NCBI RefSeq assembly: GCF_958301595.1 | Contig: NZ_CATQJU010000001.1 | Location: 1,178,001 to 1,242,000, forward strand | Direction: 5' to 3' | Source: Porphyromonas vaginalis | GTDB lineage: Bacteria; Bacteroidota; Bacteroidia; Bacteroidales; Porphyromonadaceae | Length of the DNA: 64,000 nucleotides | Shown here: positions 40,445 to 48,427 of the stretch, piece after piece | Numbering within the stretch: position 1 is the first letter of the stretch | Layout of the letters: each line of letters begins with the position of its first letter | Position numbers and translations under genes: made by a program | The notes under the pieces: generated by a model | The model's database searches: none | What the model was told of the DNA's origin: nothing | What the model saw: only the letters and a program-made list of their open reading frames with translations

Positions 40445-40819
40445 ATGAGTGAGCCAAACTTTCTAAACGGACTATCTCCTCTCGAGGAGGATTTTATGCG
40501 TGCACTATGGCATATTGGAGAGGGAGAGATAAGCGATGCTATCCCCCTGATGGAGCATTCGGATACTCCCTACACCACGGTGGCTTCGGTGGTTAATAAA
40601 CTGGAGAGCAAAGGGTATGTTACTCGAACGGGGAAGCGACGTGGACACCTCTATGCCCCTTTGGTAAGCCTGGAGGAGTACACCGACAAGACCATCAAAT
40701 ACATTGTTGCCAACTTCTTCAAAGGCTCGTACAAAAGTCTGGTGCAGCACTTTGCACAGGAGGAGAAGGTAAGCAAGGAGGAGATCTCAGAGATTTTGAA
40801 ACTAATTGAAGAGGAGTAA
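40445..40819 (+). CDS. BlaI/MecI/CopY family transcriptional repressor
   Basis: The product is 124 aa from the ATG at 40445; an upstream in-frame TTG at 40424 is less likely. The winged-helix domain spans residues 8-80 with LSPLEEDFMRALWHIGEGEI, then TPYTTVASVVNKLESKGYVT (recognition helix) and TRTGKRRGHLYAPLVS (wing). The C-terminal helices are for dimerisation (EKVSKEEISEILKLIEEE). BlaI proteins are released from DNA when a membrane M56 peptidase senses a signal. The M56 gene begins five bases after its stop, and the double operator lies in its own promoter. Confidence 0.93.
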   Translation: MSEPNFLNGLSPLEEDFMRALWHIGEGEISDAIPLMEHSDTPYTTVASVVNKLESKGYVTRTGKRRGHLYAPLVSLEEYTDKTIKYIVANFFKGSYKSLVQHFAQEEKVSKEEISEILKLIEEE

Positions 40820-40824
40820 GTGGT

Positions 40825-42438
40825 ATGATGATTTGGTTGAAATATCTAGGGCTGTCGGGGATAGGGATTGCTCTCTTTTATCTCCTCGGAGTGGTATTGC
40901 TCCGCAAAAGCACCCTACTCCGAGCCAAGCGGTGGTATTACCTTATCGCCATCGTTTTTAGCCTTTTGCTCCCTCTGCTCTCTTTAGCAGTACCAGAAAG
41001 GGAGGTAGAGGAGGCACAAGACAAGCTACTCCCCAGTTTCACCATTGTGATAGAGGAGGAACCAACCATCACTGCACCTGCTACAAAGAGAAACACTATT
41101 GACTGGACCAGAGTGCTGATGGCAACTTGGGCTATTGGTGCAGCAAGTACGCTCATCTGGCTCACCTCTGGCGGGTACAAACTCTATAGATTATGCCGTA
41201 CTTCCACGAAGCGCGAGCTCAGTCACAACGCCACACTTTATGAGGTAGATGAAGAGCTAGCCCCCTTCACGATTGGCAGGGCGATCTTTATCCCCAAGTC
41301 ATTATCACAAAGCGATATCACACCCACTATTCTGTCGCATGAGCTGGAGCACATCAGGCAGAAGCACTATTGGGATATCATCATTAGTACGGTGCTGCAG
41401 CCCTTACAGTGGTGGAATCCATGTGCATGGGGATTGCTCCAACAACTGCGCACTAACCTTGAGTACCTAGCAGACCAAGGGGTGTTGCGAGAGGGAAGAG
41501 ACCGAAAGACCTACCAGTACCAGTTACTGGAGTGTACACTAGGCCGAAAGGTAGAGCTACCCTCGCTCTCATTTTCTATGCAAAACCTAAAGAAACGAAT
41601 CGTAATGATGAACAGCAAGAACAGAACCAACAAGAAACTAGCCGTAGTTTACGCACTTTCGGCCCTTCCAGTACTAGCCTTCTTGGCACTCGCTACTCAG
41701 ATGGTCACCATCAAGCAAGCCAAAGCAAGCACCATCACAGAGGTGGCTCCGCCACCAACCGAAGACAAGGTCTTTGAAAAGCTAGATGTACTACCTGAAT
41801 TTCCAGGAGGTGGAAAGGCAATGATGCAGTGGATCAGCCAAAATATGCAATACCCAAAGAATGCTGTAGACGGCAATATCGAGGGGCGTGTAATCGTCTC
41901 ATTTATTGTCGAAAAGGATGGCTCTATCTCCAATGTCGAGGTAAAGAAAAGTGTCCACGAGTTACTAGACAAGGAGGCGCTAAGAGTGATCAATGCCATG
42001 CCTAAGTGGAACCCAGGCATGCAAGATGGACAACCGGCAAGAGCCCGCTTCTTTGTTCCAATCAGCTTCAAAACCCAACAATCTGCAGAAGTTAAGGAAA
42101 AGGTCTTTGAGGACCTAGATAATATGCCTGAATTCCCAGGAGGAGGAAAGGCAATGATGGAGTGGCTTAGCCAAAATATCCAGTATCCAAAGGAGGCCGT
42201 TGATGGCAAGATTGAGGGACGTGTGATGATCTCATTCGTGATTGAGAAGGATGGCTCCGTCTCCAATGCCAAAGTCTTTAGGGGCATAGATGAGTCACTA
42301 GACAACGAGGCGCTAAGAGTGGTCAATGCGATGCCCAATTGGAAGCCAGGTATGCAGGATGGCCAGCCAGCAAGAGCCCGCTTTACCATCCCTGTCAGTT
42401 TCAAGCTCCCTAGGTCTACCCCAGCACCAACCAAATAA
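40825..42438 (+). CDS. BlaR1-like M56 metallopeptidase with two TonB C-terminal domains
   Basis: The 537-aa membrane protein has N-terminal membrane helices (about residues 3-25, 36-55, 95-115). A zinc peptidase domain carries SHELEHIRQKHYWD (HExxH, about 173-186) and, downstream, NLEYLADQGVLR (third ligand, about 210). A further helix lies near 270-290 (LAVVYALSALPVLAFLALAT). Then come two near-identical TonB_C domains (about 318-415 and 433-530), each starting LPEFPGGGKAMMQW or MPEFPGGGKAMMEW and holding IEGRVxxSFxxEKDGS and ALRVxNAMPxWxPGMQDGQP. It should sense a periplasmic signal and trigger BlaI cleavage. The tandem duplication looks recent. Confidence 0.92.
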   Translation: MMIWLKYLGLSGIGIALFYLLGVVLLRKSTLLRAKRWYYLIAIVFSLLLPLLSLAVPEREVEEAQDKLLPSFTIVIEEEPTITAPATKRNTIDWTRVLMATWAIGAASTLIWLTSGGYKLYRLCRTSTKRELSHNATLYEVDEELAPFTIGRAIFIPKSLSQSDITPTILSHELEHIRQKHYWDIIISTVLQPLQWWNPCAWGLLQQLRTNLEYLADQGVLREGRDRKTYQYQLLECTLGRKVELPSLSFSMQNLKKRIVMMNSKNRTNKKLAVVYALSALPVLAFLALATQMVTIKQAKASTITEVAPPPTEDKVFEKLDVLPEFPGGGKAMMQWISQNMQYPKNAVDGNIEGRVIVSFIVEKDGSISNVEVKKSVHELLDKEALRVINAMPKWNPGMQDGQPARARFFVPISFKTQQSAEVKEKVFEDLDNMPEFPGGGKAMMEWLSQNIQYPKEAVDGKIEGRVMISFVIEKDGSVSNAKVFRGIDESLDNEALRVVNAMPNWKPGMQDGQPARARFTIPVSFKLPRSTPAPTK

Positions 42439-42444
42439 CTTTAA

Positions 42445-42606
42445 GAGACTGTTGCACGAAGGCGATCTGCTTCGTTGCTTTCGGAATTCGGGCTCGGTCA
42501 CGTACGCTAGTACGCTCCCATCACCCTTATCCTTTTGTGTGTGCCTGGTGCCCTACGTGCACCTTGCCCTCAGCGCCTGGCATCTCATCCTTCGTTCAAA
42601 GTCTTA
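42445..42606 (-). repeat. R1 MITE-like element, copy 8 (diverged)
   Basis: It starts GAGACTGTTGCACGAAGGCG and keeps the order CTTTCGG...TTCGGxxTCGGTCACGTACG...CCTCAGCGCC...CATCCTT, but has many substitutions and an altered middle. The inner palindrome end is missing: it stops at TTCAAAGTCTT, next to the PcfJ remnant. This is either a different subfamily or an old copy. Confidence 0.75.
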
Positions 42607-42615
42607 GCACATTTG

Positions 42616-42909
42616 ATGAATCATATGTGCGAGAATAGCACTTCGCGCAACATTCTCTATATAGACGAAGGTGCTGAATTGCATCACTGCCTATTTTCAA
42701 ATGAGTACTATCTCAAAGAGAACTCGCTTATCCTTTCGGCTACTATTGAGGGCAAGCGAATAGAGACGATAGAGGTCTCTCTTGACACACTACAAGTAAT
42801 ACAGAGCCGTGGTGTGTGCAACCAAAACAGCTCATACCACGACCAAATTGTGAGCCTTGTCAATGCCAATCATCAGCTGATAAGGCAGAGAATAAAAGCC
42901 ACTGCTTAA
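42616..42909 (+). pseudogene. C-terminal fragment of a PcfJ-family mobile-element protein
   Basis: An open frame of 97 codons from an ATG at 42616 reads ILYIDEGAELHHCLFSNEYY, LKENSLILSATIEGKRIETI and EVSLDTLQVIQSRGVCNQNS. This matches the conserved C-terminal part of PcfJ-like proteins carried by conjugative plasmids and transposons of Firmicutes and Bacteroidetes (EGxxLHHCV...Y..K..SLILxAxIxGxRIETIE...). Normal members are several hundred residues long, so most of the protein is missing and the left boundary coincides with R1 copy 8. A terminator follows. It could still be translated as a small protein; function is not expected. Confidence 0.75.
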
Positions 42910-42932
42910 ACATCTTCATTTCCTAATAACAA

Positions 42933-42987
42933 AAGCCCCCAAAAGGGTGCCGACAGACGGCAACACTTTCGGGGGCTTCTTTTTTTT
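42933..42987. terminator. Bidirectional terminator
   Basis: AAGCCCCCAAAAGGGTGCCG pairs imperfectly with CGGCAACACTTTCGGGGGCTT and is followed by a long T run. The A run on the other side would serve the convergent minus-strand operon. Confidence 0.85.
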
Positions 42988-43024
42988 GCTTGATCCCGTA
43001 GGCTACTGCCTTAATGGACCATCT

Positions 43025-43408
43025 TTACGAGACGATGAGGACTATGAGAGCGATGATGATCCCGATGGCGACGAGTAGGCAGAGGAGCATGGTGAGCCGC
43101 TTCTCTAGAGACCACTGGGCTGGGAGGGGTAGTCTGGTGACCCACTGCGTGAGACGTGTCGTAGGCTCGTCGCTCTCGTCGGGTAGGACGAGCTCGCCAC
43201 TGTCTATAAGCTCTTGCACCTGCGGACGGGCACTCTCTGGCACCTCAATGATGAAGCCACCTACATCAACGAATGCGCTGAGCATCCGAGCGCTGTAACT
43301 ATTGCGTATGGTGGCGGGTATGCCGTGATCGGAGAGCAGATCGAGGAGGGCGAGAGCCTCCTCTTCGACCTGATAGGAGGCTAGTTGTACCATTCGGTCG
43401 TTGTTCAT
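43025..43408 (-). CDS. DUF2007 domain membrane protein
   Basis: The 127-aa product starts with a DUF2007-like domain (residues 5-70, MVQLASYQVEEEALALLDLL, then SDHGIPATIRN and GGFIIEVPESARPQVQELI). A linker follows, then one C-terminal membrane helix (about 104-126, LTMLLCLLVAIGIIIALIVL). The family is called a putative signal-transducing protein, but no role is proven. Its first 110 bases overlap the 3' end of nadD in a different frame. An internal ATG at residue 5 is an alternative start. Confidence 0.75.
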   Translation of the reverse strand: MNNDRMVQLASYQVEEEALALLDLLSDHGIPATIRNSYSARMLSAFVDVGGFIIEVPESARPQVQELIDSGELVLPDESDEPTTRLTQWVTRLPLPAQWSLEKRLTMLLCLLVAIGIIIALIVLIVS

Positions 43409-44078
43409 AAGGAGTGGTCGCTTTAGAGAGTGTGTCGTATAGTGCAGGTTGAGGAAGCCAGTGGCGCAGGTCGCGCCCCTCGTGGAGTGCCTGGCGGATC
43501 GCTGTGGAGGAGATCTCTATCAGAGGCGCTGCGCTGAGCAATCGTATCTGAGCTGTGGGATACTGCTCGACGAGCTGGGAGAGGTCGTATCCTCTCCGCG
43601 GATAGACTACGAGTGGCAGACGATCTATGAGCTCGCCGTGGCGATACCACTGGGAGAGTGATGCTAGGCTGTCAGCACCGATGATGAGGCTGAAGGAGCA
43701 GTGCGGGTAGTGCTCCTCGAGAGCGGAGAGCGTCTCTAGCGTGTAGTGTGGCTCAGGCAGCATGGACTCGATCGTGCAGAGCTCGTAGCGTGGATCGGAC
43801 TGGATGGCCTGCTCGATCATGTGGCAGCGTAGCGTGTAGGGTAGCGTGGGGCCTTGCTCCTTAAGCGGGTTCTGCGGGGTAGGCATGAACCATATTTGCG
43901 TTAGTCCCGACAGCTCCGGATAAGCCAAGATGTAGTCACAGAGAGCAAGGTGCCCGATGTGTAGCGGGTCAAAGCTGCCACCGAAGAGACCGACAGTCCC
44001 GCTAACGTCTGATGCTGCAGGACGCAGCTGGGTCAGATCAAGGGCCTTACTCCTAGAGTCTTTACCTTCAGTAGTCAT
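43299..44078 (-). CDS. nadD: Nicotinate-nucleotide adenylyltransferase with extended tail
   Basis: This enzyme makes nicotinate adenine dinucleotide in NAD synthesis. The 259-aa protein has the nucleotidyltransferase loop GLFGGSFDPLHIGHLAL (about residues 30-46, with the H-x-G-H motif), SLIIGADSLASLSQW (about 130) and the closing ISSTAIRQALHEGRDLRHWL (about 190-210). Typical members end near residue 200 of the core. Here residues 224-259 (YEQRPNGTTSLLSGRRGGSR onward) are an Arg-rich tail read out of frame over the DUF2007 gene. A 28-residue N-terminal extension precedes the core and contains no alternative Met. Confidence 0.9.
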   Translation of the reverse strand: MTTEGKDSRSKALDLTQLRPAASDVSGTVGLFGGSFDPLHIGHLALCDYILAYPELSGLTQIWFMPTPQNPLKEQGPTLPYTLRCHMIEQAIQSDPRYELCTIESMLPEPHYTLETLSALEEHYPHCSFSLIIGADSLASLSQWYRHGELIDRLPLVVYPRRGYDLSQLVEQYPTAQIRLLSAAPLIEISSTAIRQALHEGRDLRHWLPQPALYDTLSKATTPYEQRPNGTTSLLSGRRGGSRPPRSALRSRHTRHHTQ

Positions 44079-44114
44079 AGTCTGATCGATAAAAAGTAGG
44101 GTAGCGACCCTTAG

Positions 44115-45755
44115 TTACTCAATCCAAAGGGTCTCTATGCGGGAGCGGTCTAGCTGCTGTCTGATCTGTAGCTGATGGACGACACGCTTGATCGCTCTGA
44201 CTCTTGTGCTGCCACGATAGATGCAGTAGAGGCTCTGCTCTAGGATACTAGAGAGGAGATAAGCGGTAGGATCCTTTGTAAGTGCTGGCGGAGCGATGAT
44301 CGTGAGCTGGTGTTGCGCCTGTAGCTGCTTGAGTTGCTGCTGGAAAGCGGTGGAACCTATCAGACCAGGTGTGAGCGTAGTGTGGTAGACGTCACTGGGT
44401 GTCTTGCTAACAGCCTTTTGCTCTGCTAAGTCTAAGTGCCAGACGGCGCAAGAGACACCTCTCTGCTGTAAGGCTTGCTGTAGCTCCGCTATGAGCTGGT
44501 CGTGATACTTCGTGCTATTGGGTGTAGCGAGCTGTATGGTGTGTGGCTCGCCTTGTGCTGGCGAGACGAGACTGCACAGCTCCTCGAGATTGAGATAGAG
44601 AGCGTTCTTGCCCTTACGATCTCGCTGCAGGTCTAGTGTGAGGCGACGACGTAGGAGGCTGGGCAACTCGGAGACGTAGTAGATGACGCCTCGTATAGCC
44701 CAGTAGATGTACATCAGGAGTAGCGGCAGGAGTAGACCGAGGAGTCCCATCCCTGCGATGATGAATAGGTCTGGCTGCATCTCTCTCAGCACGCGAGGCT
44801 TGTCAATCAGTCTAAATGGCGACAGCCCTGCCACTGGTATCGACCCGGCAAAGCGCCCTAGCGAATCGGTGACGCCCTCATCACTTAGTTGCTCGGCCCA
44901 GCCTAGACTATCGGTGACAACGTACATCTCATAGAGTAGGCCTAGACAGCGACGCTCGGAGCGATTAGAGGGTAGCTCGACACGTATCACCGAGGAGAGG
45001 GGTAAGTCTTCCTTTTTCATCGTTATCTCCATATCCTGCTCGTAGGCAACGCGGGTATCTACGAGCGGAGAGTAGGTGATAGGGATCTCCGTATACTCCT
45101 GATCGATATGGTAAGGGTAGTGCTGCGCAGGATCGTCAAGTGTCACAGTGATAGGCCCGACGGGAGTCTCCTGAGTCGTACCGACAGGGATGACTACATC
45201 GTACGGCTCATAAAGCGGCTGACCCTGCACGACGCCTGAGAACGCACTCATCGTAACCTGCTTCGGATGCACTGGATCATCAAGCCGAGCGATACAGTCC
45301 AGCTTGTCCGTCGGTAGGAGATTGCCAAAGCGTACGATGATCGGTGTCTGATTGTAGTAGTCACGCATCCCAAAGGGCGTTTTGACCCAGTAGTTCACCT
45401 GAAAGTCAATACGCTTGCCCGCCTCTTCGACGGCCGTCGTCGTACTGAGCAAAGCTGCGATATACTCAGGCGTCCAAGGCGACGTCTTGAGCGTCGAGTC
45501 GCTCAGCTGCATGATCGGCTCCGTCAGCTCGTGTGGTTGCCGTGAGGAGAGGTGCATGTAGTACGTCTGACGCCCTAGAGGACGATGGTCTGCGATGACC
45601 TTGCCCAGTACGACAAAGAGTGCGACAGAGAGTACAAACCAGTACCACTGCTTCAGGATCAAACGAAGGATCTGCGAGAAGGTGGGGCGTGAGCCCTCGT
45701 CTAGATAGCTTGGCTGATCGTTGACAGCTCTATTGGGAAGCGATGATTGGGTCAT
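44115..45755 (-). CDS. Wzz-like chain-length/polysaccharide co-polymerase protein
   Basis: The 546-aa protein has two membrane helices (about residues 36-56, WYWFVLSVALFVVLG, and about 330-355, LFIIAGMGLLGLLLPLLLMY) that bracket a periplasmic domain of about 270 residues, the architecture of polysaccharide co-polymerases. The cytoplasmic C-terminus (about 385-546) resembles a bacterial tyrosine kinase fold (IQLATPNSTKYHDQLIAELQ, TIIAPPALTKDPTAYLLSS, IYRGSTRVRAIKRVVHQL) but has no Walker A GKS/T loop, so it should not bind ATP normally. nadD follows 36 bases later. Role in surface polysaccharide length control is inferred. Confidence 0.7.
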   Translation of the reverse strand: MTQSSLPNRAVNDQPSYLDEGSRPTFSQILRLILKQWYWFVLSVALFVVLGKVIADHRPLGRQTYYMHLSSRQPHELTEPIMQLSDSTLKTSPWTPEYIAALLSTTTAVEEAGKRIDFQVNYWVKTPFGMRDYYNQTPIIVRFGNLLPTDKLDCIARLDDPVHPKQVTMSAFSGVVQGQPLYEPYDVVIPVGTTQETPVGPITVTLDDPAQHYPYHIDQEYTEIPITYSPLVDTRVAYEQDMEITMKKEDLPLSSVIRVELPSNRSERRCLGLLYEMYVVTDSLGWAEQLSDEGVTDSLGRFAGSIPVAGLSPFRLIDKPRVLREMQPDLFIIAGMGLLGLLLPLLLMYIYWAIRGVIYYVSELPSLLRRRLTLDLQRDRKGKNALYLNLEELCSLVSPAQGEPHTIQLATPNSTKYHDQLIAELQQALQQRGVSCAVWHLDLAEQKAVSKTPSDVYHTTLTPGLIGSTAFQQQLKQLQAQHQLTIIAPPALTKDPTAYLLSSILEQSLYCIYRGSTRVRAIKRVVHQLQIRQQLDRSRIETLWIE

Positions 45756-45774
45756 AATGTATGGCTATATGGTG

Positions 45775-45782
45775 CAAAGATA
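45775..45782 (-). promoter_or_regulatory. -7 box of the Wzz-like operon
   Basis: The minus strand reads TATCTTTG, 20 bases before the start. Confidence 0.5.
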
Positions 45783-45821
45783 AGAAAGTCCGTCCTATAT
45801 CGCTAGAGAAGCAAGCCAACG

Positions 45822-46823
45822 TCAGTGCGATCGAGGAAAGGAGGAACTAGAGATGGGGGTAAAAGCTAACGAATCGCCTGTCGAGACGAAGAGTAGATAA
45901 GAGACGTCAGACGAAAGCTGCTTGCGCATCGTCTCAGAGCCCTCGTAACCCGATGCCATAAAGGCTGTCGCTAGCGCATCCGCCTCAGCGCAGGTAGGAG
46001 CGATGACTGAGGCACTCAGGATATCACTCTCTGCGGGGTAACCGCTCAGAGCGGAGATGGTATGTCCGTAGATCCTTCCGTCGGCTGCGACTTTGTAGTT
46101 ACGATAGTTGCCCGAGGTGGCTAGTCCTCCACGCTCGCCTGGCAAGTCAATGATCTCTTGTAGCTCCTGGCTTATCCCCAGTGAGTCCAGATCAGGCTTA
46201 GAGATGCCGACGCGCCATGCGGCACCTCGAGGGTTGCGTCCCGAGTAAGCGATCTCGCCACCTATCTCCACTAGGTAGTTGGTCACGCCCGCCTTACGTA
46301 GCCTTTCGCCCACGAGATCAGAGGCGTACCCCTTGGCAACAGAGGCGAAGTCTAGCTCCATAGCGGGGTTCGCCTTGGTCAACTCAGTGGGGGTGCAGGA
46401 GACTTTGTCCATACCGACCAGCTCCAGCAAACTATCCACCTGTGGTTGCGTGAGCGGATAGCCCTGCTCGAAGCCAAAGCCCCACGCATTGACCAGCGGA
46501 GCGATGGTCACGTCGTAGGCACCGCCTGACTGCTCGTAGACCCTCCGCGCCACGCTGTAGATCGCGTAGAAGGTGCTGTCCACCGTCATCGACAAGTTGT
46601 TGTTGACCGCATAGATCATAGAGGTCGAGTCAAAGGGGTTTGCCACATGATTGACCTCTTGTAGTGCCTCATTGATCTGATCAGATAAGTCCTCGTCAGC
46701 CTGATAGGTGATGCGATAGAGCGTGCCAAAGATGAGCCCCTCGGCACTTCTGTAAGGTGCCTCTTTGTGGCATCCGCTCAGCAGGATGAGCGAGAGGAAT
46801 AGTAAGGTGACGGTGCGACGCAT
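45822..46823 (-). CDS. apbE: FAD:protein FMN transferase (ApbE)
   Basis: ApbE attaches FMN covalently to threonine in targets such as NqrB, NqrC and RnfG. The 333-aa product is a lipoprotein (LSLILLSGCHKE, Cys about 18). It has the FAD-site blocks GTLYRITYQ (about 32), MDFASVAKGYASDLV-like LDFASVAKGYASDLVGERL (about 155), NYLVEIGGEIAYSGRNPRG (about 180) and ALSGYPAESDILSASVIAPT with the metal-binding Asp/Thr (about 263). An nqr operon lies at the window start, so NQR flavinylation is a likely use. It is the last gene of GT2-nitroreductase-apbE. Confidence 0.93.
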   Translation of the reverse strand: MRRTVTLLFLSLILLSGCHKEAPYRSAEGLIFGTLYRITYQADEDLSDQINEALQEVNHVANPFDSTSMIYAVNNNLSMTVDSTFYAIYSVARRVYEQSGGAYDVTIAPLVNAWGFGFEQGYPLTQPQVDSLLELVGMDKVSCTPTELTKANPAMELDFASVAKGYASDLVGERLRKAGVTNYLVEIGGEIAYSGRNPRGAAWRVGISKPDLDSLGISQELQEIIDLPGERGGLATSGNYRNYKVAADGRIYGHTISALSGYPAESDILSASVIAPTCAEADALATAFMASGYEGSETMRKQLSSDVSYLLFVSTGDSLAFTPISSSSFPRSH

Positions 46824-46838
46824 GGCGATGCGATAAGA

Positions 46839-47360
46839 TTAGATGAAGGTGACCAGTTCCTCCATCGTCTTGCGACGTGGATTGCCCTCTTTGCCGGCAA
46901 AGGCTGGGTCGGGATGCCCCACCGCTAAGATGAGTATCGGCTCCTCATGCTCAGGTATCTGGAGTAGCTCACGGCATATCTCCTGGTCGAAGGCTGCCAC
47001 GGTCGTAGCCCCTAGACCCATATCCTCCGCCTTGAGGAGCATGTGTGTCAGTGCTATCGAGGTATCTACATAAGTGAGGTCACAGTGCGGACGCTGCCAC
47101 GCCTTGTCGTGGTCGACGATGATGACGATATAACTCGGAGCGTGGTAAAACCAAGGCTGCTGACTGATGGCGTGGAGCTTCGTGCGCTCCTCCTCAGAGA
47201 GTACGACGACGAAGCGGAGGGGCTGAAAGTTCTTTGCCGAGGGAGCTAGTCGCCCAGCCTCCAGGATTGGCATGAGCTCAGCACGAGTCATCGGCTTGGT
47301 CGCGTCAAAGTGGCGCACCGTACGCCGTGTTGATATGATTTGGTCGAAAGTCTTAGTCAT
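46839..47360 (-). CDS. Nitroreductase family protein
   Basis: The 173-aa FMN-dependent oxidoreductase begins with IISTRRTVRHFDATKPMTRA (FMN phosphate-binding arginines, residues 8-27) and has APSAKNFQPLRFVVV (about 36-50). GLGATTVAAFDQE and LILAVGHPDPAFAGKEGNPR-type segments follow near the C-terminus. It is short for the family but complete. The substrate is unknown. Its start overlaps the glycosyltransferase stop by four bases and apbE follows after 15 bases. Confidence 0.9.
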   Translation of the reverse strand: MTKTFDQIISTRRTVRHFDATKPMTRAELMPILEAGRLAPSAKNFQPLRFVVVLSEEERTKLHAISQQPWFYHAPSYIVIIVDHDKAWQRPHCDLTYVDTSIALTHMLLKAEDMGLGATTVAAFDQEICRELLQIPEHEEPILILAVGHPDPAFAGKEGNPRRKTMEELVTFI

Positions 47361-48349
47361 AGTTCTGTTTCTATATTATAGATGTCACGATTGGGATCGC
47401 GGCGTGTGATCATCTCTCCGATGAAGCCTGCACAGAAGAGTTGCACGCCGATGATCATCGCTGCGAGAGAGATGTAGAAGTAGACTCGATCTGTCACGAG
47501 CGGTGCGGGGGTGCCACTGATGAGTGCGGAGAGCTTGACCGAGAGGACCACGATGAGTGCTATGAAGCCAACGAGAAACATGAGCGACCCCCAGAAACCG
47601 AAGAAGTGCATTGGCTTGCGTCCGAAGCGATGCGTGAACCATAGCGTCAGGAGATCGAGATAGCCATTGAAGAAGCGGTCTAGTCCAAACTTCGAGTGTC
47701 CATACTTACGAGGCGCGTGGTGCACCACCTGCTCGCCAATTTTGGCGAAGCCTGCGTTCTTTGCTAAATAAGGGATATAGCGGTGCATATCGTTGTACAG
47801 CTCGATGCTATGCACCACCTCTGCTCGATACGCCTTGAGCCCGCAGTTGAAGTCGTGCAGGTTCTTGATTCCTGAGACGCGCCTTGCGGTCGCATTAAAG
47901 AGCTTCGTGGGGATTGTCTTGGAGAGCGGATCGTAGCGTTTCTTCTTCCACCCGCTCACGAGGTCGTACCCCTCATGGACGATCATGTTGTACATCCCGC
48001 CGATCTCCTCAGGAGCGTCTTGCAGGTCGGCATCCATCGTGAAGACCACTCGGCCACGAGTACGAGCGAAGCCACATTGCAGTGCTGGTGACTTGCCGTA
48101 GTTGCGACGAAACTTGATGCCATGCACCGCCTTATCGTGCTCCGCCAATTGCTCGATCACCGCCCACGAGTCGTCGCTACTGCCATCGTCGACGAAGATG
48201 ATCTCGTAGCTCAGCCCCACCTCAGCGGTGTGAGCTACGATACGCTCGTAGAGCTCGGGGAGGCTCTCAGCCTCGTTGAGCAAGGGTATAACCACCGAGA
48301 TGTCGGGACACTCCGTGGCGGTCGTTTCGAGAGAGTTGGGATCAGTCAT
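47357..48349 (-). CDS. Family 2 glycosyltransferase, DPM1/GtrB-like
   Basis: The 330-aa membrane-associated transferase has a GT-A domain: SVVIPLLNEAESLPELYERI (residues 19-38), FVDDGSSDDSW (about 55) and the DXD-type MDADLQDAPEEIG (about 99-111). RRNYGKSPALQCGF is also seen. Two C-terminal membrane helices (about 235-260 and 275-300) complete the layout. Proteins of this layout transfer glucose, mannose or aminoarabinose onto polyprenyl phosphate. The sugar is not determined. A -7 box lies at 48375. Confidence 0.9.
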   Translation of the reverse strand: MTDPNSLETTATECPDISVVIPLLNEAESLPELYERIVAHTAEVGLSYEIIFVDDGSSDDSWAVIEQLAEHDKAVHGIKFRRNYGKSPALQCGFARTRGRVVFTMDADLQDAPEEIGGMYNMIVHEGYDLVSGWKKKRYDPLSKTIPTKLFNATARRVSGIKNLHDFNCGLKAYRAEVVHSIELYNDMHRYIPYLAKNAGFAKIGEQVVHHAPRKYGHSKFGLDRFFNGYLDLLTLWFTHRFGRKPMHFFGFWGSLMFLVGFIALIVVLSVKLSALISGTPAPLVTDRVYFYISLAAMIIGVQLFCAGFIGEMITRRDPNRDIYNIETEL

Positions 48350-48374
48350 GAGGTCTACTTGTAGTACTATTGCA

Positions 48375-48382
48375 CAAAGATA
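48375..48382 (-). promoter_or_regulatory. -7 box of the GT2-nitroreductase-apbE operon
   Basis: The minus strand reads TATCTTTG, 26 bases before the ATG. Confidence 0.5.
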
Positions 48383-48427
48383 CTAATTTGCTACCTACGA
48401 GCGACCGCGACAACTGATGAGCGTCCA

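Noticed and set aside
42535-42615. Upstream extension of the PcfJ fragment to 42535
   Set aside because: The added 27 codons come from R1 copy 8 and do not resemble PcfJ; the ATG at 42616 was used for the fragment.
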